A stretch of 46,437 nt of DNA from Maribacter sp. (GCF_016744255.1 NZ_JADGES010000013.1:1-46437); one strand, 5' to 3'; counted from the first letter of the stretch, positions 1 to 10,201 are shown. The notes: generated by a model not told the origin, from the letters alone. Translations and numbers: made by a program.

Positions 1-366
1 TTTTGTTCTCATTTTTTAAATTGTTTGAATTAGCTATCAGCTAAAATCATAATTTTATGTTAATAATCCAAGGATTTTTAGCTTTTTAATTGTTTAAGAG
101 GTTTTTTTTTGGCTTTAACTAAAGGGTTGGTCTTAGAATTGGGAGTGTTGTTTATTTTTTATGATTTAAATCATTTTATTATAAAATAATTAGATATTAG
201 TGTTGTTCAAGGAGTAAAATATGGAAAAGCTAGAAAGGAGGGGTGGGTCTAGAAAATTTGCAGTTTTTGGGGTTACTTTGAATTATGATTTTTGTTTCAG
301 TTCTCGTGTTTTGAAGTCATAATCATTTATTGTAATAAAAAAACTTTGAAAATAAGTGAGTTAAGA
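1..366. other. Non-coding stretch upstream of the ribosomal cluster
   Basis: AT-rich DNA with no convincing gene on either strand. The only start-to-stop frame with a plausible purine-rich leader is a 33-codon frame beginning at 221, which has no recognisable features. TTATGA near 282 and TCATAA near 317 could pair over a long loop. The upstream neighbour lies outside the window, so part of this may be its 3' flank. Confidence 0.5.
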
Positions 367-397
367 TTTGAATTATTGCGAAATATTACTACATTTG
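367..397 (+). promoter_or_regulatory. Sigma-ABfr-type promoter of the rpsL operon
   Basis: TTTG at 367-370, a 19-bp spacer, and TACATTTG at 390-397 match the Bacteroidetes primary sigma consensus (TTTG, 17-23 bp, TAnnTTTG). Transcription should begin about 5-10 bases after the second element, giving a leader of about 35-40 nt before rpsL. This is the best-matched promoter in the window and sits where the main ribosomal promoter is expected. Confidence 0.75.
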
Positions 398-401
398 CCG
401 A

Positions 402-414
402 CCCTTAAATAGGG
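402..414 (+). promoter_or_regulatory. Start-site-proximal hairpin CCCTTAAATAGGG
   Basis: CCCT and AGGG can pair around TAAAT, placed 4 bases after the -7 element and so at or just after the predicted transcription start. The identical 13-mer stands 2 bases after the -7 element of argS at 38913. A 5'-terminal stem or an operator are both possible. Confidence 0.45.
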
Positions 415-441
415 GTAAGTTTTATATAGATAAAATATAGT

Positions 442-816
442 ATGCCAACAATTTCACAATTAGTACGAAAAGGAAGGGCCACGATTACTAAGAAGAGTAA
501 ATCGGCTGCTTTGGATTCGTGTCCACAAAGAAGGGGTGTTTGTACACGTGTTTACACAACTACGCCAAAGAAACCAAATTCAGCAATGCGTAAAGTTGCA
601 AGGGTTAGGTTAACGAATGGTAAGGAAGTAAACGCTTACATTCCCGGAGAAGGACACAACCTCCAAGAGCACTCGATAGTATTAGTACGTGGAGGAAGAG
701 TAAAAGATTTGCCAGGAGTTAGGTATCATATCGTAAGAGGTGCTTTGGATACTGCAGGTGTTGCTGGAAGAACGCAACGTAGATCTAAATATGGTGCAAA
801 GCGCCCTAAGAAGTAA
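442..816 (+). CDS. rpsL: 30S ribosomal protein S12
   Basis: Universal decoding-centre protein of the small subunit, 124 residues, the usual length. The two conserved loops are intact: [13 protein letters not shown] near residues 39-51 and [13 protein letters not shown] near 84-96. The lysines at 43 and 88, where substitutions give streptomycin resistance in other bacteria, are wild type. First gene of the cluster, about 40 bases after the promoter, with no Shine-Dalgarno sequence and an A/T-rich leader. rpsG follows after 23 bp. Confidence 0.98.
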   Translation: MPTISQLVRKGRATITKKSKSAALDSCPQRRGVCTRVYTTTPKKPNSAMRKVARVRLTNGKEVNAYIPGEGHNLQEHSIVLVRGGRVKDLPGVRYHIVRGALDTAGVAGRTQRRSKYGAKRPKK

Positions 817-839
817 TCAACACTTTTTAAAGAAAAGAA

Positions 840-1316
840 ATGAGAAAAAAACAGGCAAAGAAAAGACCATTGTTACCAGATCCAAGATTTGATGATCAAT
901 TGGTAACACGTTTTGTAAACATGATGATGTGGGATGGAAAGAAATCCGTTGCATTTAGTGTTTTTTATGATGCAATTGATATTGTTGATGCAAAAAAGAC
1001 AGACGAAGAGAAGACGGCTTTAGAGTTGTGGAAAGATGCTCTTTCGAATGTAATGCCTCATGTAGAGGTAAGAAGTAGAAGAGTAGGAGGGGCAACCTTT
1101 CAGATTCCTATGCAAATTAGGCCAGATCGTAAGATTTCAACAGCTATGAAGTGGTTGATTAGTTTTGCGAGAAAGCGTAATGAAAAAGGTATGGCTCAAA
1201 AATTGGCGGCAGAAATTTTAGCAGCTTCTAAGGAAGAAGGTGCGGCTGTTAAGAAAAGAACGGATACGCATAAGATGGCTGAAGCAAATAAAGCATTCTC
1301 TCACTTTAGATTTTAA
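840..1316 (+). CDS. rpsG: 30S ribosomal protein S7
   Basis: Primary 16S rRNA-binding protein that nucleates assembly of the 30S head; 158 residues, the typical bacterial size. The helical core carrying [18 protein letters not shown] and the motif near residues 100-115 with [15 protein letters not shown] are present. The A-rich leader AAAGAAAAGAA replaces a Shine-Dalgarno sequence. It lies between rpsL and fusA (6 bp to fusA), the classic str order. Confidence 0.98.
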   Translation: MRKKQAKKRPLLPDPRFDDQLVTRFVNMMMWDGKKSVAFSVFYDAIDIVDAKKTDEEKTALELWKDALSNVMPHVEVRSRRVGGATFQIPMQIRPDRKISTAMKWLISFARKRNEKGMAQKLAAEILAASKEEGAAVKKRTDTHKMAEANKAFSHFRF

Positions 1317-1322
1317 TCAGAA

Positions 1323-3455
1323 ATGGCAAGAGATTTAAAATACACAAGAAATATAGGTATTGCTGCGCATATTGATGCTGGTAAGACTACGACTACGGAG
1401 CGTATATTGTTTTATACGGGAGTTAGTCATAAGATAGGTGAGGTTCATGATGGCGCTGCTACTATGGACTGGATGGAGCAAGAACAGGAAAGAGGTATTA
1501 CAATTACTTCAGCTGCAACTACTTGTGAATGGCAATTTCCAACGGAAAATGGTAAACCGGCAGATGATGCTAAGGGATATCATTTTAATATTATTGATAC
1601 TCCTGGTCACGTTGACTTTACGGTAGAGGTAAATCGTTCATTAAGAGTTCTTGATGGATTGGTTTTCTTGTTTAGTGCTGTTGATGGTGTTGAGCCTCAA
1701 TCAGAAACTAACTGGAGATTAGCGGATAATTATAAGGTGCCTAGAATTGGTTTTGTTAATAAAATGGACCGTCAGGGATCAAACTTCTTAATGGTTTGTA
1801 AGCAGGTAAAAACAATGTTGGGTTCTAATGCGGTTCCTATTGTTTTGCCTATTGGTGAGGAAGCTGATTTTAGAGGTATCGTTGATTTGGCTAAGAATAG
1901 AGCTATAGTTTGGCATGATGAGGGCTTTGGTGCTACTTTTGATGTGGTTGATATTCCTGAAGAAATGAAGGCTGAAGTTAAGGAGTATAGAGCTGCTTTA
2001 ATTGAGGCTGTTGCTGAATATGACGAGGGTTTAATGGAGAAATTCTTCGAAGATGAAGATTCTATTACGGAAGAAGAAGTGCATGCTGCGTTAAGAGCTG
2101 CGGTTATGGATCGTGCTATTATTCCAATGATTTGTGGTTCTTCTTTTAAAAATAAAGGAGTTCAATTTTTATTAGATGCTGTTTGTAGATATTTACCTTC
2201 TCCTATAGATAAGGATGATATTGTAGGTACGGACCCAAATACAGGTGAAGCGATTACTCGTAAGCCAAGTGTGAAGGAACCATTTGCTGCATTAGCATTT
2301 AAGATTGCAACAGATCCATTTGTAGGTCGTTTAGCATTTTTTAGAACATATTCAGGTCGTTTAGATGCTGGTTCGTATATATTGAATAATCGTTCAGGTA
2401 AAAAAGAACGTATTTCTCGTATTTATCAAATGCACTCTAATAAGCAGAATGCTATTGATTATATCGAAGCAGGAGATATTGGAGCAGCAGTTGGTTTTAA
2501 GGATATTAAAACTGGAGATACTATGTCGGATGAGAAGCATCCTATAGTGTTAGAAAGTATGGATTTTCCAGACCCAGTAATTGGTATTGCTGTGGAGCCT
2601 AAAACGAAAGTTGATGTAGATAAGTTAGGTATGGCTTTGGCTAAATTGGCTGAAGAGGATCCTACTTTTCAAGTTAAAACGGATGAAGCTTCGGGACAGA
2701 CTATTATTTCTGGAATGGGTGAGCTTCACTTAGATATTATTGTGGATCGTTTAAGGCGTGAATTCAAAGTTGAAGTTAACGAAGGTGAGCCTCAGGTTGA
2801 ATACAAGGAAGCTTTAACAAAATCTGCTAATCATAGAGAGACATATAAGAAGCAGTCTGGTGGTCGTGGTAAATTTGGGGACATTGTTTTCGAAATGGGG
2901 CCTGCAGATGAGGATTTCGAAGGAAATGGACTTCAGTTTGTTGATAAGATTAAAGGTGGTCGTATTCCTAAGGAATTTATTCCTTCTGTTGAAAAAGGTT
3001 TCGCTTCTGCTATGAAGGCTGGTCCTTTGGCTGGTTTCGAAATGGATGCTATGAAAGTTACTCTAACGGATGGTTCTTTCCACCCTGTAGATTCAGATGC
3101 ATTATCTTTTGAGCTTGCTGCAAAAATGGGATATAAGGCTGCTGGTAAAGCTGCTGGTGCTGTTATAATGGAGCCAATAATGAAATTAGAAGTGTTAACT
3201 CCTGAGGAGAACATGGGTGATATTGTTGGGGATTTAAATAGAAGAAGAGGTACTATTAGTGATATGGGTGATAGAGCTGGTGCTAAAGTTGTAAAAGGAA
3301 CCGTGCCATTGTCAGAAATGTTTGGTTATGTAACTTCTTTAAGAACACTTTCTTCTGGTAGAGCAACATCAACAATGGAATTTTCACATTATGCGGAAAC
3401 TCCTTCAAATATTTCAGAATCAGTTATTAAAGCTACAAAAGGTTTAACTGTATAA
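1323..3455 (+). CDS. fusA: Elongation factor G
   Basis: Translocation GTPase, 710 residues, full length. The P-loop [13 protein letters not shown] (about residues 15-27), switch [10 protein letters not shown] and NKMD show a complete GTPase domain. Later domains include the [16 protein letters not shown] segment (domain III) and a C-terminal domain V ending near [19 protein letters not shown]. Bacteroidetes often carry a second EF-G paralogue elsewhere; the location inside the ribosomal cluster and complete motifs mark this as the housekeeping copy. rpsJ follows after 10 bp. Confidence 0.98.
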   Translation: MARDLKYTRNIGIAAHIDAGKTTTTERILFYTGVSHKIGEVHDGAATMDWMEQEQERGITITSAATTCEWQFPTENGKPADDAKGYHFNIIDTPGHVDFTVEVNRSLRVLDGLVFLFSAVDGVEPQSETNWRLADNYKVPRIGFVNKMDRQGSNFLMVCKQVKTMLGSNAVPIVLPIGEEADFRGIVDLAKNRAIVWHDEGFGATFDVVDIPEEMKAEVKEYRAALIEAVAEYDEGLMEKFFEDEDSITEEEVHAALRAAVMDRAIIPMICGSSFKNKGVQFLLDAVCRYLPSPIDKDDIVGTDPNTGEAITRKPSVKEPFAALAFKIATDPFVGRLAFFRTYSGRLDAGSYILNNRSGKKERISRIYQMHSNKQNAIDYIEAGDIGAAVGFKDIKTGDTMSDEKHPIVLESMDFPDPVIGIAVEPKTKVDVDKLGMALAKLAEEDPTFQVKTDEASGQTIISGMGELHLDIIVDRLRREFKVEVNEGEPQVEYKEALTKSANHRETYKKQSGGRGKFGDIVFEMGPADEDFEGNGLQFVDKIKGGRIPKEFIPSVEKGFASAMKAGPLAGFEMDAMKVTLTDGSFHPVDSDALSFELAAKMGYKAAGKAAGAVIMEPIMKLEVLTPEENMGDIVGDLNRRRGTISDMGDRAGAKVVKGTVPLSEMFGYVTSLRTLSSGRATSTMEFSHYAETPSNISESVIKATKGLTV

Positions 3456-3465
3456 ATTTTAGAAA

Positions 3466-3771
3466 ATGAGTCAAAAAATTAGAATAAAACTAAAATCTTA
3501 CGATCATAGCTTGGTAGATAAATCTGCTGAAAAAATTGTAAAGACAGTTAAGACTACAGGTGCGGTTGTTACTGGTCCAATTCCATTGCCAACACACAAG
3601 AAGATATTTACGGTTTTGCGTTCTCCGCACGTAAATAAAAAGTCTAGAGAGCAATTTCAATTAAGTTCTTATAAGAGGTTGTTGGATATATATAGCTCTT
3701 CGTCTAAGACAATTGATGCTTTGATGAAGCTTGAACTTCCTAGTGGGGTTGAAGTGGAGATAAAAGTTTAA
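3466..3771 (+). CDS. rpsJ: 30S ribosomal protein S10 / NusE
   Basis: Small-subunit head protein that also acts with NusB in rRNA antitermination (family knowledge). It has 101 residues, begins [20 protein letters not shown] and carries the conserved GPIPLPT loop followed by [12 protein letters not shown]. It joins the str and S10 gene groups. A 141-bp gap with a terminator-like hairpin follows before rplC, the longest gap inside the cluster. Confidence 0.98.
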   Translation: MSQKIRIKLKSYDHSLVDKSAEKIVKTVKTTGAVVTGPIPLPTHKKIFTVLRSPHVNKKSREQFQLSSYKRLLDIYSSSSKTIDALMKLELPSGVEVEIKV

Positions 3772-3847
3772 GTATAATTCTCTCTTTAAAGGAGTGAATA
3801 CATGTCCTGAGCTGCGTGCAAGGGAAAAACGGTAACAAAGATACATT

Positions 3848-3879
3848 CAGGGTTGAATTATTTTTGACCCTGTTTTTTT
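3848..3879 (+). terminator. Attenuator-like hairpin between rpsJ and rplC
   Basis: CAGGGT at 3848-3853 pairs with ACCCTG at 3867-3872 and is followed directly by seven T residues, the form of an intrinsic terminator. Because genes on both sides are co-directional and essential, full termination is unlikely; partial termination or regulated attenuation of the L3-L4-L23 block is the more natural reading. The 70 bases before it (GC-richer than the surroundings) could form a competing structure. Confidence 0.6.
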
Positions 3880-3912
3880 GTAAAGAATAATTAATAATTA
3901 ATATAAATAAAT

Positions 3913-4530
3913 ATGTCTGGGTTAATAGGAAAGAAAGTAGGTATGACCAGCATTTTTGACGAGAATGGTAAGAATATGCCATGTACCGTTATAGAAGCTG
4001 GACCATGCGTGGTTACCCAAGTCAGAACTGAAGAGGTCGACGGGTATAGTGCCCTTCAACTTGGTTTCGATGACAAGGCAGAAAAACGTGCTAATAAGGC
4101 TCAAACGGGTCATTTTAAAAAGGCAGGTACTTCTCCTAAGAAAAAAGTCGTTGAATTTCAAGAGTTTGAAGGTGAATACAAATTAGGAGACACTGTAGGT
4201 GTTGACGTTTTTGTAGAAGGTGAATTTGTTGATGTAGCTGGTACATCCAAAGGAAAAGGTTTTCAAGGTGTTGTAAAGAGACATGGTTTCGCTGGTGTTG
4301 GTCAAGCAACACACGGACAACATAACAGGCTTAGAGCTCCGGGTTCTATTGGTGCAGCTTCGTATCCTGCAAGAGTTTTTAAGGGTATGAAAATGGCTGG
4401 TAGAATGGGTGGTGATAGAGTTACTGTTCAGAATCTTAAAGTATTGAAAATAGTTCCAGAGAAGAACCTTATAGTAGTAAAAGGTTGTGTTCCTGGTCAT
4501 AAAAACGCTTACGTAACTATTCAGAAGTAA
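3913..4530 (+). CDS. rplC: 50S ribosomal protein L3
   Basis: Early-assembling large-subunit protein that reaches toward the peptidyl transferase centre; 205 residues. It begins [19 protein letters not shown] and carries the long conserved loop [18 protein letters not shown] near residues 121-138, including the Q that is methylated in enterobacteria. Its stop codon overlaps the rplD start by one base (TAATG), suggesting translational coupling. It begins a new transcriptional segment after the hairpin-bearing gap. Confidence 0.98.
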   Translation: MSGLIGKKVGMTSIFDENGKNMPCTVIEAGPCVVTQVRTEEVDGYSALQLGFDDKAEKRANKAQTGHFKKAGTSPKKKVVEFQEFEGEYKLGDTVGVDVFVEGEFVDVAGTSKGKGFQGVVKRHGFAGVGQATHGQHNRLRAPGSIGAASYPARVFKGMKMAGRMGGDRVTVQNLKVLKIVPEKNLIVVKGCVPGHKNAYVTIQK

Positions 4531-5159
4531 TGAAGGTAGCAGTTTTAGATATTAAAGGAAAAGAAACGGGTAGGAAAGCGGAGCTTTCAGATGCTGTTTT
4601 CGCAATAGAGCCAAACAATCATGCAGTATACTTAGATGTTAAGCAATATTTAGCTCATCAAAGACAAGGTACGCATAAGTCCAAGGAAAGAGGAGAGATT
4701 GCTGGTAGTACTAGAAAGATTAAAAAGCAAAAAGGTACTGGTACGGCACGTGCAGGTAGTATTAAATCTCCTATTTTTAGAGGTGGTGGACGTATTTTTG
4801 GCCCAAGACCTAAGGATTATACGCAGAAATTAAATAAAAATTTAAAGCGTTTAGCTAGAAAATCTGCATTAACTATCAAGTCTAAAGAGAATGCTATTGT
4901 TGTTCTTGAGGATTTTAATTTTGACACTCCAAAAACAAAAGATTTTATTGAAATTCTTAAGTCTTTAGGCTTAGAAAACAAAAAGTCTCTATTTGTGTTG
5001 GGTGATTCAAATAATAGTGTATATTTGTCTTCGCGTAATTTAAAGCGCTCTGAAGTTGTAACTAACTCAGAATTAAGTACTTACAAGGTTCTAAATGCAG
5101 ATAATATTGTATTGCTTGAAGGTTCGTTAGAAGGAATTGAATCAACTTTAAATAAATAG
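4530..5159 (+). CDS. rplD: 50S ribosomal protein L4
   Basis: Large-subunit protein lining the exit tunnel, 209 residues. The basic tunnel loop is recognisable (KKQKGTGTARAGSIKSPIFRGGG region, about residues 67-90), with FGPRPKDYTQKLN after it. In enterobacteria L4 represses the S10 operon; whether it does so here via the upstream leader is unknown. The start codon overlaps the rplC stop, and rplW follows after 5 bp. Confidence 0.98.
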   Translation: MKVAVLDIKGKETGRKAELSDAVFAIEPNNHAVYLDVKQYLAHQRQGTHKSKERGEIAGSTRKIKKQKGTGTARAGSIKSPIFRGGGRIFGPRPKDYTQKLNKNLKRLARKSALTIKSKENAIVVLEDFNFDTPKTKDFIEILKSLGLENKKSLFVLGDSNNSVYLSSRNLKRSEVVTNSELSTYKVLNADNIVLLEGSLEGIESTLNK

Positions 5160-5164
5160 GAAAC

Positions 5165-5455
5165 ATGAGTGTGTTGATAAAACCAATTATAACAGAGAAG
5201 ATGACCGCGGATAGCGAGTTGTATAATCGTTATGGTTTCTTTGTTAGTCCTAAGGCTAATAAGATTCAAATAAAAGATGCTGTTGAGGCAACTTACGGTG
5301 TTTCCGTAAAAAAGGTACGTACTATGAATTACGGGCCTACTAGAAAATCACGTTACACCAAGACAGGTGTACAGCATGGAAAGACTAATGCTTTGAAAAA
5401 AGCAATAGTTGATGTGGCTGAGGGTGATATTATTGATTTTTACAGTAATCTATAA
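5165..5455 (+). CDS. rplW: 50S ribosomal protein L23
   Basis: Exit-tunnel rim protein that docks trigger factor and SRP (family knowledge); 96 residues. It begins with the family signature LIKPIITEKMTADSE and carries the loop MNYGPTRKSRYTKTG thought to extend into the tunnel. It stands between rplD and rplB in the canonical order, 9 bp before rplB. Confidence 0.97.
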   Translation: MSVLIKPIITEKMTADSELYNRYGFFVSPKANKIQIKDAVEATYGVSVKKVRTMNYGPTRKSRYTKTGVQHGKTNALKKAIVDVAEGDIIDFYSNL

Positions 5456-5464
5456 AGACAAGAA

Positions 5465-6289
5465 ATGTCAGTTAGAAAATTAAAACCAATCACTCCAGGA
5501 CAGCGTTTTAGAGTAGTAAATGGATTTGACGCCATTACTGCTGATAAGCCGGAGAAGAGCTTGCTTGCTCCGTTAAAAAAGTCTGGAGGTAGAAACAGTC
5601 AAGGAAAAATGACTATGCGCCATAGAGGTGGGGGTCATAAAAGAAGGTATCGTGTAATAGATTTTAAGAGGGATAGGCAAGGTGTTGCTGCGACTATAAA
5701 ATCTATTCAGTACGATCCAAACAGAACAGCGTTTATTGCATTATTGGAATATGCTGATGGAGAGAAAAGATATGTAGTTGCGCAGAATGGAATGCAAGTA
5801 GATCAGAAGGTTTCTTCTGGTAAAGATGCGGATCCAGAAGTTGGAAATGCACTTCCTTTAAGTGATATTCCGCTAGGTACGGTTATATCGTGTATTGAGT
5901 TGCGTCCAGGGCAGGGGGCTGTTATGGCGAGAAGTGCTGGTACTTTTGCTCAATTAATGGCAAAGGATGGTAAGTTTGTTACTGTTAAAATGCCTTCAGG
6001 TGAAACAAGATTAATTCTTTCTGGGTGTATGGCTACAATAGGAGCTATTTCTAATTCGGATCACCAATTATTGGTTTCTGGTAAAGCTGGTAGAAGTAGA
6101 TGGTTAGGTAAAAGACCAAGAACTAGACCGGTAGCAATGAACCCTGTTGATCACCCAATGGGTGGTGGTGAAGGTAGAGCTTCTGGTGGTCATCCAAGAT
6201 CAAGAAACGGTATACCTGCTAAAGGATTTAGAACTCGTTCTAAAACAAAGAGCACCAATAAGTATATAATCGAACGTAGAAAGAAATAA
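5465..6289 (+). CDS. rplB: 50S ribosomal protein L2
   Basis: Conserved large-subunit protein needed for subunit association and peptidyl transferase integrity; 274 residues, the standard length. The signature near the C-terminus, [19 protein letters not shown], contains the conserved histidine, and the N-terminal [20 protein letters not shown] is intact. The tail is strongly basic. The start sits behind an A-rich leader. Confidence 0.98.
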   Translation: MSVRKLKPITPGQRFRVVNGFDAITADKPEKSLLAPLKKSGGRNSQGKMTMRHRGGGHKRRYRVIDFKRDRQGVAATIKSIQYDPNRTAFIALLEYADGEKRYVVAQNGMQVDQKVSSGKDADPEVGNALPLSDIPLGTVISCIELRPGQGAVMARSAGTFAQLMAKDGKFVTVKMPSGETRLILSGCMATIGAISNSDHQLLVSGKAGRSRWLGKRPRTRPVAMNPVDHPMGGGEGRASGGHPRSRNGIPAKGFRTRSKTKSTNKYIIERRKK

Positions 6290-6302
6290 AAACTAGAAAG
6301 AA

Positions 6303-6581
6303 ATGGCACGTTCACTAAAAAAAGGACCTTACGTTCACTATAGTTTGGATAAGAAAATCCAACAAAATGAAGTTTCTGGAAAAAAGTCTGTTATTAAGAC
6401 TTGGTCTAGAGCTTCGATGATAACACCTGACTTTGTAGGTCTTACTATTGCGGTACATAATGGAAGACAATTTGTTCCTGTTTTTGTTACTGAAAATATG
6501 GTAGGTCACAAATTAGGAGAATTTTCTCCAACTAGATCTTATAGAGGTCATGCGGGAGCAAAGAATAAAGGAAAAAAGTAA
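6303..6581 (+). CDS. rpsS: 30S ribosomal protein S19
   Basis: Head protein that complexes with S13 near the A-site; 92 residues. It begins [15 protein letters not shown] and contains [22 protein letters not shown] and [16 protein letters not shown], all family signatures. The gap to rplV is 3 bp, so expression is tightly coupled. Confidence 0.98.
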   Translation: MARSLKKGPYVHYSLDKKIQQNEVSGKKSVIKTWSRASMITPDFVGLTIAVHNGRQFVPVFVTENMVGHKLGEFSPTRSYRGHAGAKNKGKK

Positions 6582-6584
6582 GCT

Positions 6585-6992
6585 ATGGGAGTTCGTAAAA
6601 AACAAATGGCCGAAAGAATTAAGGCTGAGAAACAAAAAATAGCATTTGCTAAACTTAATAATTGTCCTACTTCACCAAGAAAAATGCGTTTAGTTGCTGA
6701 CTTGGTAAGAGGAATGAAAGTTGAAAGTGCGTTGGCTACACTTAGGTTTAATCCTAAAGAGGCTTCAAGAAGATTAGAGAAATTATTACTTTCTGCTATT
6801 ACAAACTGGCAGGTAAAGAATGAGGATGCTAATATGGAGGATGCTGATCTTGTGGTAAGTGAGATTAGAGTTGATAGTGGTAGTATGTTGAAAAGACTTC
6901 GCCCTGCACCTCAAGGAAGAGCGCATAGAATTAGAAAACGTTCCAACCATGTTACATTGGTTGTGGGGTCTAACAATAATACACAAAGCTAG
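6585..6992 (+). CDS. rplV: 50S ribosomal protein L22
   Basis: Exit-tunnel protein; 135 residues against about 110 in E. coli. The extra length is a lysine-rich N-terminal extension of about 20 residues before the conserved [15 protein letters not shown]. The tunnel beta-hairpin ([22 protein letters not shown] region), where macrolide-resistance changes arise in other species, looks normal. The first ATG after rpsS was kept, although a start at the internal methionine 8 is also possible. Confidence 0.96.
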   Translation: MGVRKKQMAERIKAEKQKIAFAKLNNCPTSPRKMRLVADLVRGMKVESALATLRFNPKEASRRLEKLLLSAITNWQVKNEDANMEDADLVVSEIRVDSGSMLKRLRPAPQGRAHRIRKRSNHVTLVVGSNNNTQS

Positions 6993-6993
6993 A

Positions 6994-7713
6994 ATGGGAC
7001 AGAAAACAAATCCAATTGGTAATCGTTTAGGAATCATCAGAGGTTGGGAATCTAACTGGTATGGTGGTAATGATTATGGAGATAAGTTAGCTGAGGATGA
7101 TAAGATTAGAAAATATATTCATGCTCGTTTAGCAAAGGCAAGTGTATCTAGAGTTATCATTGAGCGTACGTTAAAATTAATTACGGTTACTGTTACGACT
7201 GCAAGACCAGGGATTATTATTGGTAAGGGTGGACAAGAGGTAGATAAGCTTAAGGAAGAGCTTAAGAAAATTACTGGAAAAGAAGTTCAGATTAATATAT
7301 ATGAAATTAAAAGACCTGAGTTAGATGCTAATTTGGTTGCAGCAAGTGTTGCAAGACAGATTGAATCTAGGATTTCTTTTAGAAGAGCAATTAAAATGTC
7401 AATTGCTGCAGCTATGAGGATGAATGCAGAAGGTATTAAGATACAAATTTCTGGACGTTTAAATGGTGCAGAGATGGCTCGTTCAGAGTCTTATAAAGAC
7501 GGACGTATTCCATTGTCTACTTTTAGGGCTGATATTGATTATGCTTTACATGAAGCTCATACTACTTATGGTAGGTTGGGTATTAAAGTGTGGATCATGA
7601 AAGGTGAAGTTTATGGAAAGAGAGAGCTTTCTCCATTGGTTGGAATGCAAAAGAGCCAAGGTGGAAAAGGTGGAAAAAATGATGGTGGAAGAAAGCCACG
7701 TCGTAGAAAGTAA
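6994..7713 (+). CDS. rpsC: 30S ribosomal protein S3
   Basis: Small-subunit protein at the mRNA entry pore; 239 residues. The KH domain carries the GXXG loop in [17 protein letters not shown]. The start is the ATG one base after the rplV stop, giving [20 protein letters not shown], which is the family N-terminus; the frame stays open for 15 more codons upstream inside rplV, but that extension is not S3-like. The C-terminus is a glycine- and arginine-rich tail typical of Bacteroidetes S3. Confidence 0.98.
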   Translation: MGQKTNPIGNRLGIIRGWESNWYGGNDYGDKLAEDDKIRKYIHARLAKASVSRVIIERTLKLITVTVTTARPGIIIGKGGQEVDKLKEELKKITGKEVQINIYEIKRPELDANLVAASVARQIESRISFRRAIKMSIAAAMRMNAEGIKIQISGRLNGAEMARSESYKDGRIPLSTFRADIDYALHEAHTTYGRLGIKVWIMKGEVYGKRELSPLVGMQKSQGGKGGKNDGGRKPRRRK

Positions 7714-7733
7714 TTTTTTAAAGAAGTAAGAAA

Positions 7734-8159
7734 ATGTTACAACCAAAAAGAACCAAGTTTCGTAAAATGCAGAAAGGCCGTATGAACGGTAATGCTGGAA
7801 GAGGGCATTTGCTTTCAAATGGAATGTTTGGTATAAAGTCCTTGGATACATCTTTTTTGACTTCCCGTCAAATTGAGGCTGCGCGTATTGCTGCAACTAG
7901 ACATATGAAAAGGGAAGGTCAGTTATGGATTAAGATATTTCCGGATAAGCCTATTACAAAAAAGCCATTAGAAGTACGTATGGGTAAGGGTAAAGGTGCT
8001 CCAGAATATTTCGTAGCTGTTGTGAAGCCAGGTAGAGTTTTATTTGAAATAGCAGGAGTGTCAATAGATATAGCTAAAGAAGCATTGCGTTTAGCGGCAC
8101 AGAAATTGCCGGTAAAAACGAAGTTTATAGTTGCTAGAGATTATACTGAAGAGAAATAA
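7734..8159 (+). CDS. rplP: 50S ribosomal protein L16
   Basis: Large-subunit protein near the A-site tRNA elbow; 141 residues. It begins [17 protein letters not shown], and the conserved [20 protein letters not shown] and [18 protein letters not shown] segments are present. It follows rpsC by 20 bp and precedes rpmC by 11 bp, the canonical S10-group order. Confidence 0.98.
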   Translation: MLQPKRTKFRKMQKGRMNGNAGRGHLLSNGMFGIKSLDTSFLTSRQIEAARIAATRHMKREGQLWIKIFPDKPITKKPLEVRMGKGKGAPEYFVAVVKPGRVLFEIAGVSIDIAKEALRLAAQKLPVKTKFIVARDYTEEK

Positions 8160-8170
8160 ACGTAGGAATC

Positions 8171-8362
8171 ATGAAAAAACAAGAAATAAAAGAATTGTCT
8201 GACCAGGAACTTACGGTGAAGTTGGTGGAGTTAAAAAAACTTCATGCTGATTTAAAGATTGCACATTTTGTAACGCCTTTAGAGAATCCACTTCAAATAA
8301 GAAAAGTTAGAAGAACAGTAGCTAAATTGGCTACGGAATTAACTAATAGGGACAACCAATAA
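8171..8362 (+). CDS. rpmC: 50S ribosomal protein L29
   Basis: Small two-helix protein at the tunnel exit beside L23; 63 residues. The pattern [20 protein letters not shown] followed by [19 protein letters not shown] fits the family. It precedes rpsQ as in nearly all bacteria. Confidence 0.96.
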   Translation: MKKQEIKELSDQELTVKLVELKKLHADLKIAHFVTPLENPLQIRKVRRTVAKLATELTNRDNQ

Positions 8363-8375
8363 CTGGTTCTGCTTT

Positions 8376-8633
8376 ATGGAAAAAAGAAACTTAAGAAAAG
8401 AAAGAGTAGGAGTTGTAACTAGTGATAAAATGGAGAAATCTATTGTTGTTGCTGAAGTTAAAAGAGTTAAGCATCCTATGTACGGTAAGTTCGTGTTAAA
8501 GACAAAGAAATATGTTGCGCACGATGAAAAGAACGATTGTAATATTGGCGATAAAGTCAAAATTATGGAAACTCGTCCTTTGAGCAAGAATAAGTGTTGG
8601 AGATTAGTAGAAATCTTAGAAAGAGCTAAATAA
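8376..8633 (+). CDS. rpsQ: 30S ribosomal protein S17
   Basis: Primary 16S-binding OB-fold protein, 85 residues. The segments [19 protein letters not shown] and [20 protein letters not shown] are family signatures. Only one base separates its stop from the rplN start. Confidence 0.97.
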   Translation: MEKRNLRKERVGVVTSDKMEKSIVVAEVKRVKHPMYGKFVLKTKKYVAHDEKNDCNIGDKVKIMETRPLSKNKCWRLVEILERAK

Positions 8634-8634
8634 T

Positions 8635-9003
8635 ATGTTACAACAAGAATCTAGACTAAAGGTAGCGGATAATACCGGAGCAAAAGAAGTTTTGACTATT
8701 CGAGTTCTCGGTGGTACAAAAAGAAGATATGCTTCTATAGGCGATAAAATCGTTGTTACTGTTAAAGAGGCAACTCCAAATGGTGGTATTAAAAAAGGAG
8801 CAGTTTCTACAGCAGTAGTTGTTAGAACTAAGAAGGAAGTTAGAAGGCCTGATGGTTCATATATACGTTTTGATGATAATGCGTGTGTGTTGTTAAACCC
8901 AACAGGAGAGATGAGAGGTACACGTGTCTTTGGGCCTGTGGCTAGAGAACTTCGTGATAGACAATTTATGAAGATCGTATCATTAGCCCCTGAGGTACTA
9001 TAA
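8635..9003 (+). CDS. rplN: 50S ribosomal protein L14
   Basis: Interface protein contacting 16S rRNA and the target of the silencing factor RsfS (family knowledge); 122 residues, standard length. It begins [20 protein letters not shown], and the later [20 protein letters not shown] and GPVARELRD are invariant family segments. First gene of the spc-type block; rplX is 13 bp away. Confidence 0.98.
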   Translation: MLQQESRLKVADNTGAKEVLTIRVLGGTKRRYASIGDKIVVTVKEATPNGGIKKGAVSTAVVVRTKKEVRRPDGSYIRFDDNACVLLNPTGEMRGTRVFGPVARELRDRQFMKIVSLAPEVL

Positions 9004-9016
9004 TATATTCAGTACA

Positions 9017-9331
9017 ATGAAAAAATTAAAAATAAAAACAGGAGATACTGTAAAAATTACTGCTGGTGACCATAAAGGTACAGAAGGTAAAGTTTTAAGT
9101 GTTAATGTGGAAAAGAATAAGGCGATTGTTGAAGGTGCTAATATGGTGTCTAAACATGAAAAGCCTAGTGCAAAGAATCCTCAAGGAGGAATTGTTAAAA
9201 AAGAAGCTCCTATTCATATTTCTAATCTTTCTTTAGTGGATGCCAAAACTGGCGAAACTACAAGAGTAGGTTATGAAATTAAAGATGGAAAAAAAGCGAG
9301 AGTTTCTAAAAAATCTAAGGAAGTAATTTAG
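9017..9331 (+). CDS. rplX: 50S ribosomal protein L24
   Basis: Assembly-initiator protein with a KOW motif; 104 residues. The N-terminal [20 protein letters not shown] is the KOW core, followed by [20 protein letters not shown] and [11 protein letters not shown]. The tail is lysine-rich. It lies 2 bp ahead of rplE. Confidence 0.97.
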   Translation: MKKLKIKTGDTVKITAGDHKGTEGKVLSVNVEKNKAIVEGANMVSKHEKPSAKNPQGGIVKKEAPIHISNLSLVDAKTGETTRVGYEIKDGKKARVSKKSKEVI

Positions 9332-9333
9332 TT

Positions 9334-9885
9334 ATGGCTTACGTTGCAAGATTAAAAACGGAATATAGAGAGCGTATTGTTAGCGCTCTAAAAGAGGAAT
9401 TTGGTTACACGAATGTAATGCAGGTTCCTAAATTACAAAAGATAGTTGTAAGTAGAGGCGTTGGTGCTGCGGTTGCTGATAAAAAGTTGATTGATCATGC
9501 AGTTGATGAGATGACTATTATTACAGGACAAAAAGCTGTATCTACTCTATCAAAAAAGGATGTTGCTTCTTTTAAATTACGTAAAGGGATGCCAATTGGT
9601 GCAAAAGTTACTTTACGTGGAGAAAGAATGTACGAATTTTTGGATAGATTAGTGACAAGTGCTTTGCCGCGAGTGCGTGATTTTCAGGGCATTAAGGCCA
9701 CTGGTTTTGATGGTAGAGGAAATTATAGCTTAGGTATTACAGAACAAATTATTTTTCCTGAAATTAATATTGATAAAATCAATAGAATTAACGGAATGGA
9801 TATTACTTTTGTAACTTCTGCAGATACAGATAAAGAAGCAAAATCATTATTAACAGAATTAGGATTACCTTTTAAAAAGAACTAG
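9334..9885 (+). CDS. rplE: 50S ribosomal protein L5
   Basis: 5S rRNA- and P-site tRNA-contacting protein; 183 residues. Conserved segments include [39 protein letters not shown] and [20 protein letters not shown]. One base separates it from rpsN. Confidence 0.98.
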   Translation: MAYVARLKTEYRERIVSALKEEFGYTNVMQVPKLQKIVVSRGVGAAVADKKLIDHAVDEMTIITGQKAVSTLSKKDVASFKLRKGMPIGAKVTLRGERMYEFLDRLVTSALPRVRDFQGIKATGFDGRGNYSLGITEQIIFPEINIDKINRINGMDITFVTSADTDKEAKSLLTELGLPFKKN

Positions 9886-9886
9886 T

Positions 9887-10156
9887 ATGGCTAAAGAATC
9901 AATGAAGGCCCGTGAAAGAAAAAGGGCAAAGACTGTTGCTAAATATGCTGAGAAAAGGAAAGCTTTGAAAGAGGCTGGAGATTACGAAGGTTTGCAAAAG
10001 TTGCCAAAAAATGCATCACCAGTGCGTATGCATAATCGCTGTAAGTTAACTGGTAGACCTAAAGGGTATATGAGGACTTTTGGTGTTTCAAGGGTTACTT
10101 TTAGAGAAATGGCTAACCAAGGTTTAATACCTGGTGTTAGAAAAGCTAGCTGGTAG
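9887..10156 (+). CDS. rpsN: 30S ribosomal protein S14, zinc-independent form
   Basis: Head protein near the A-site, 89 residues. This is the long C-minus form: the region [20 protein letters not shown] keeps one cysteine only, so the four-cysteine zinc ribbon of the short 61-residue form is absent. The C-terminal [18 protein letters not shown] is canonical. It fits with rpmJ in the same cluster, which has also lost its zinc ligands. A 65-bp gap with a hairpin follows. Confidence 0.97.
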   Translation: MAKESMKARERKRAKTVAKYAEKRKALKEAGDYEGLQKLPKNASPVRMHNRCKLTGRPKGYMRTFGVSRVTFREMANQGLIPGVRKASW

Positions 10157-10177
10157 AATAAGTATAAACTGGTTTCA

Positions 10178-10201
10178 GGTTTGATGATGATATCAAAAAC
10201 C
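10178..10201 (+). promoter_or_regulatory. Bulged hairpin in the rpsN-rpsH gap
   Basis: GGTTTGAT at 10178-10185 can pair with ATCAAAAACC at 10192-10201 if two A residues bulge out. The hairpin lies about 20 bases before the rpsH start codon, in one of the few gaps of the cluster longer than 50 bp. In E. coli S8 represses this region by binding mRNA near rplE; a comparable S8 or mRNA-stability element is only an inference here. Confidence 0.35.

Noticed and set aside
221-322. A 33-codon frame with GGAG-like sequence ahead of its ATG, upstream of rpsL
   Set aside because: No recognisable composition or motif; this organism does not rely on Shine-Dalgarno sequences, and the frame lies in an otherwise non-coding leader.
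3836-3843. Minus-strand TATCTTTG in the rpsJ-rplC gap, as a possible antisense promoter
   Set aside because: No -33 TTTG at a fitting distance, and such 8-mers arise by chance in AT-rich DNA; kept only as a note for RNA-seq inspection.
6949-6993. A 15-residue N-terminal extension of S3 starting inside rplV
   Set aside because: The family N-terminus MGQKTNPIG begins at 6994, one base after the rplV stop; the extension is not S3-like.
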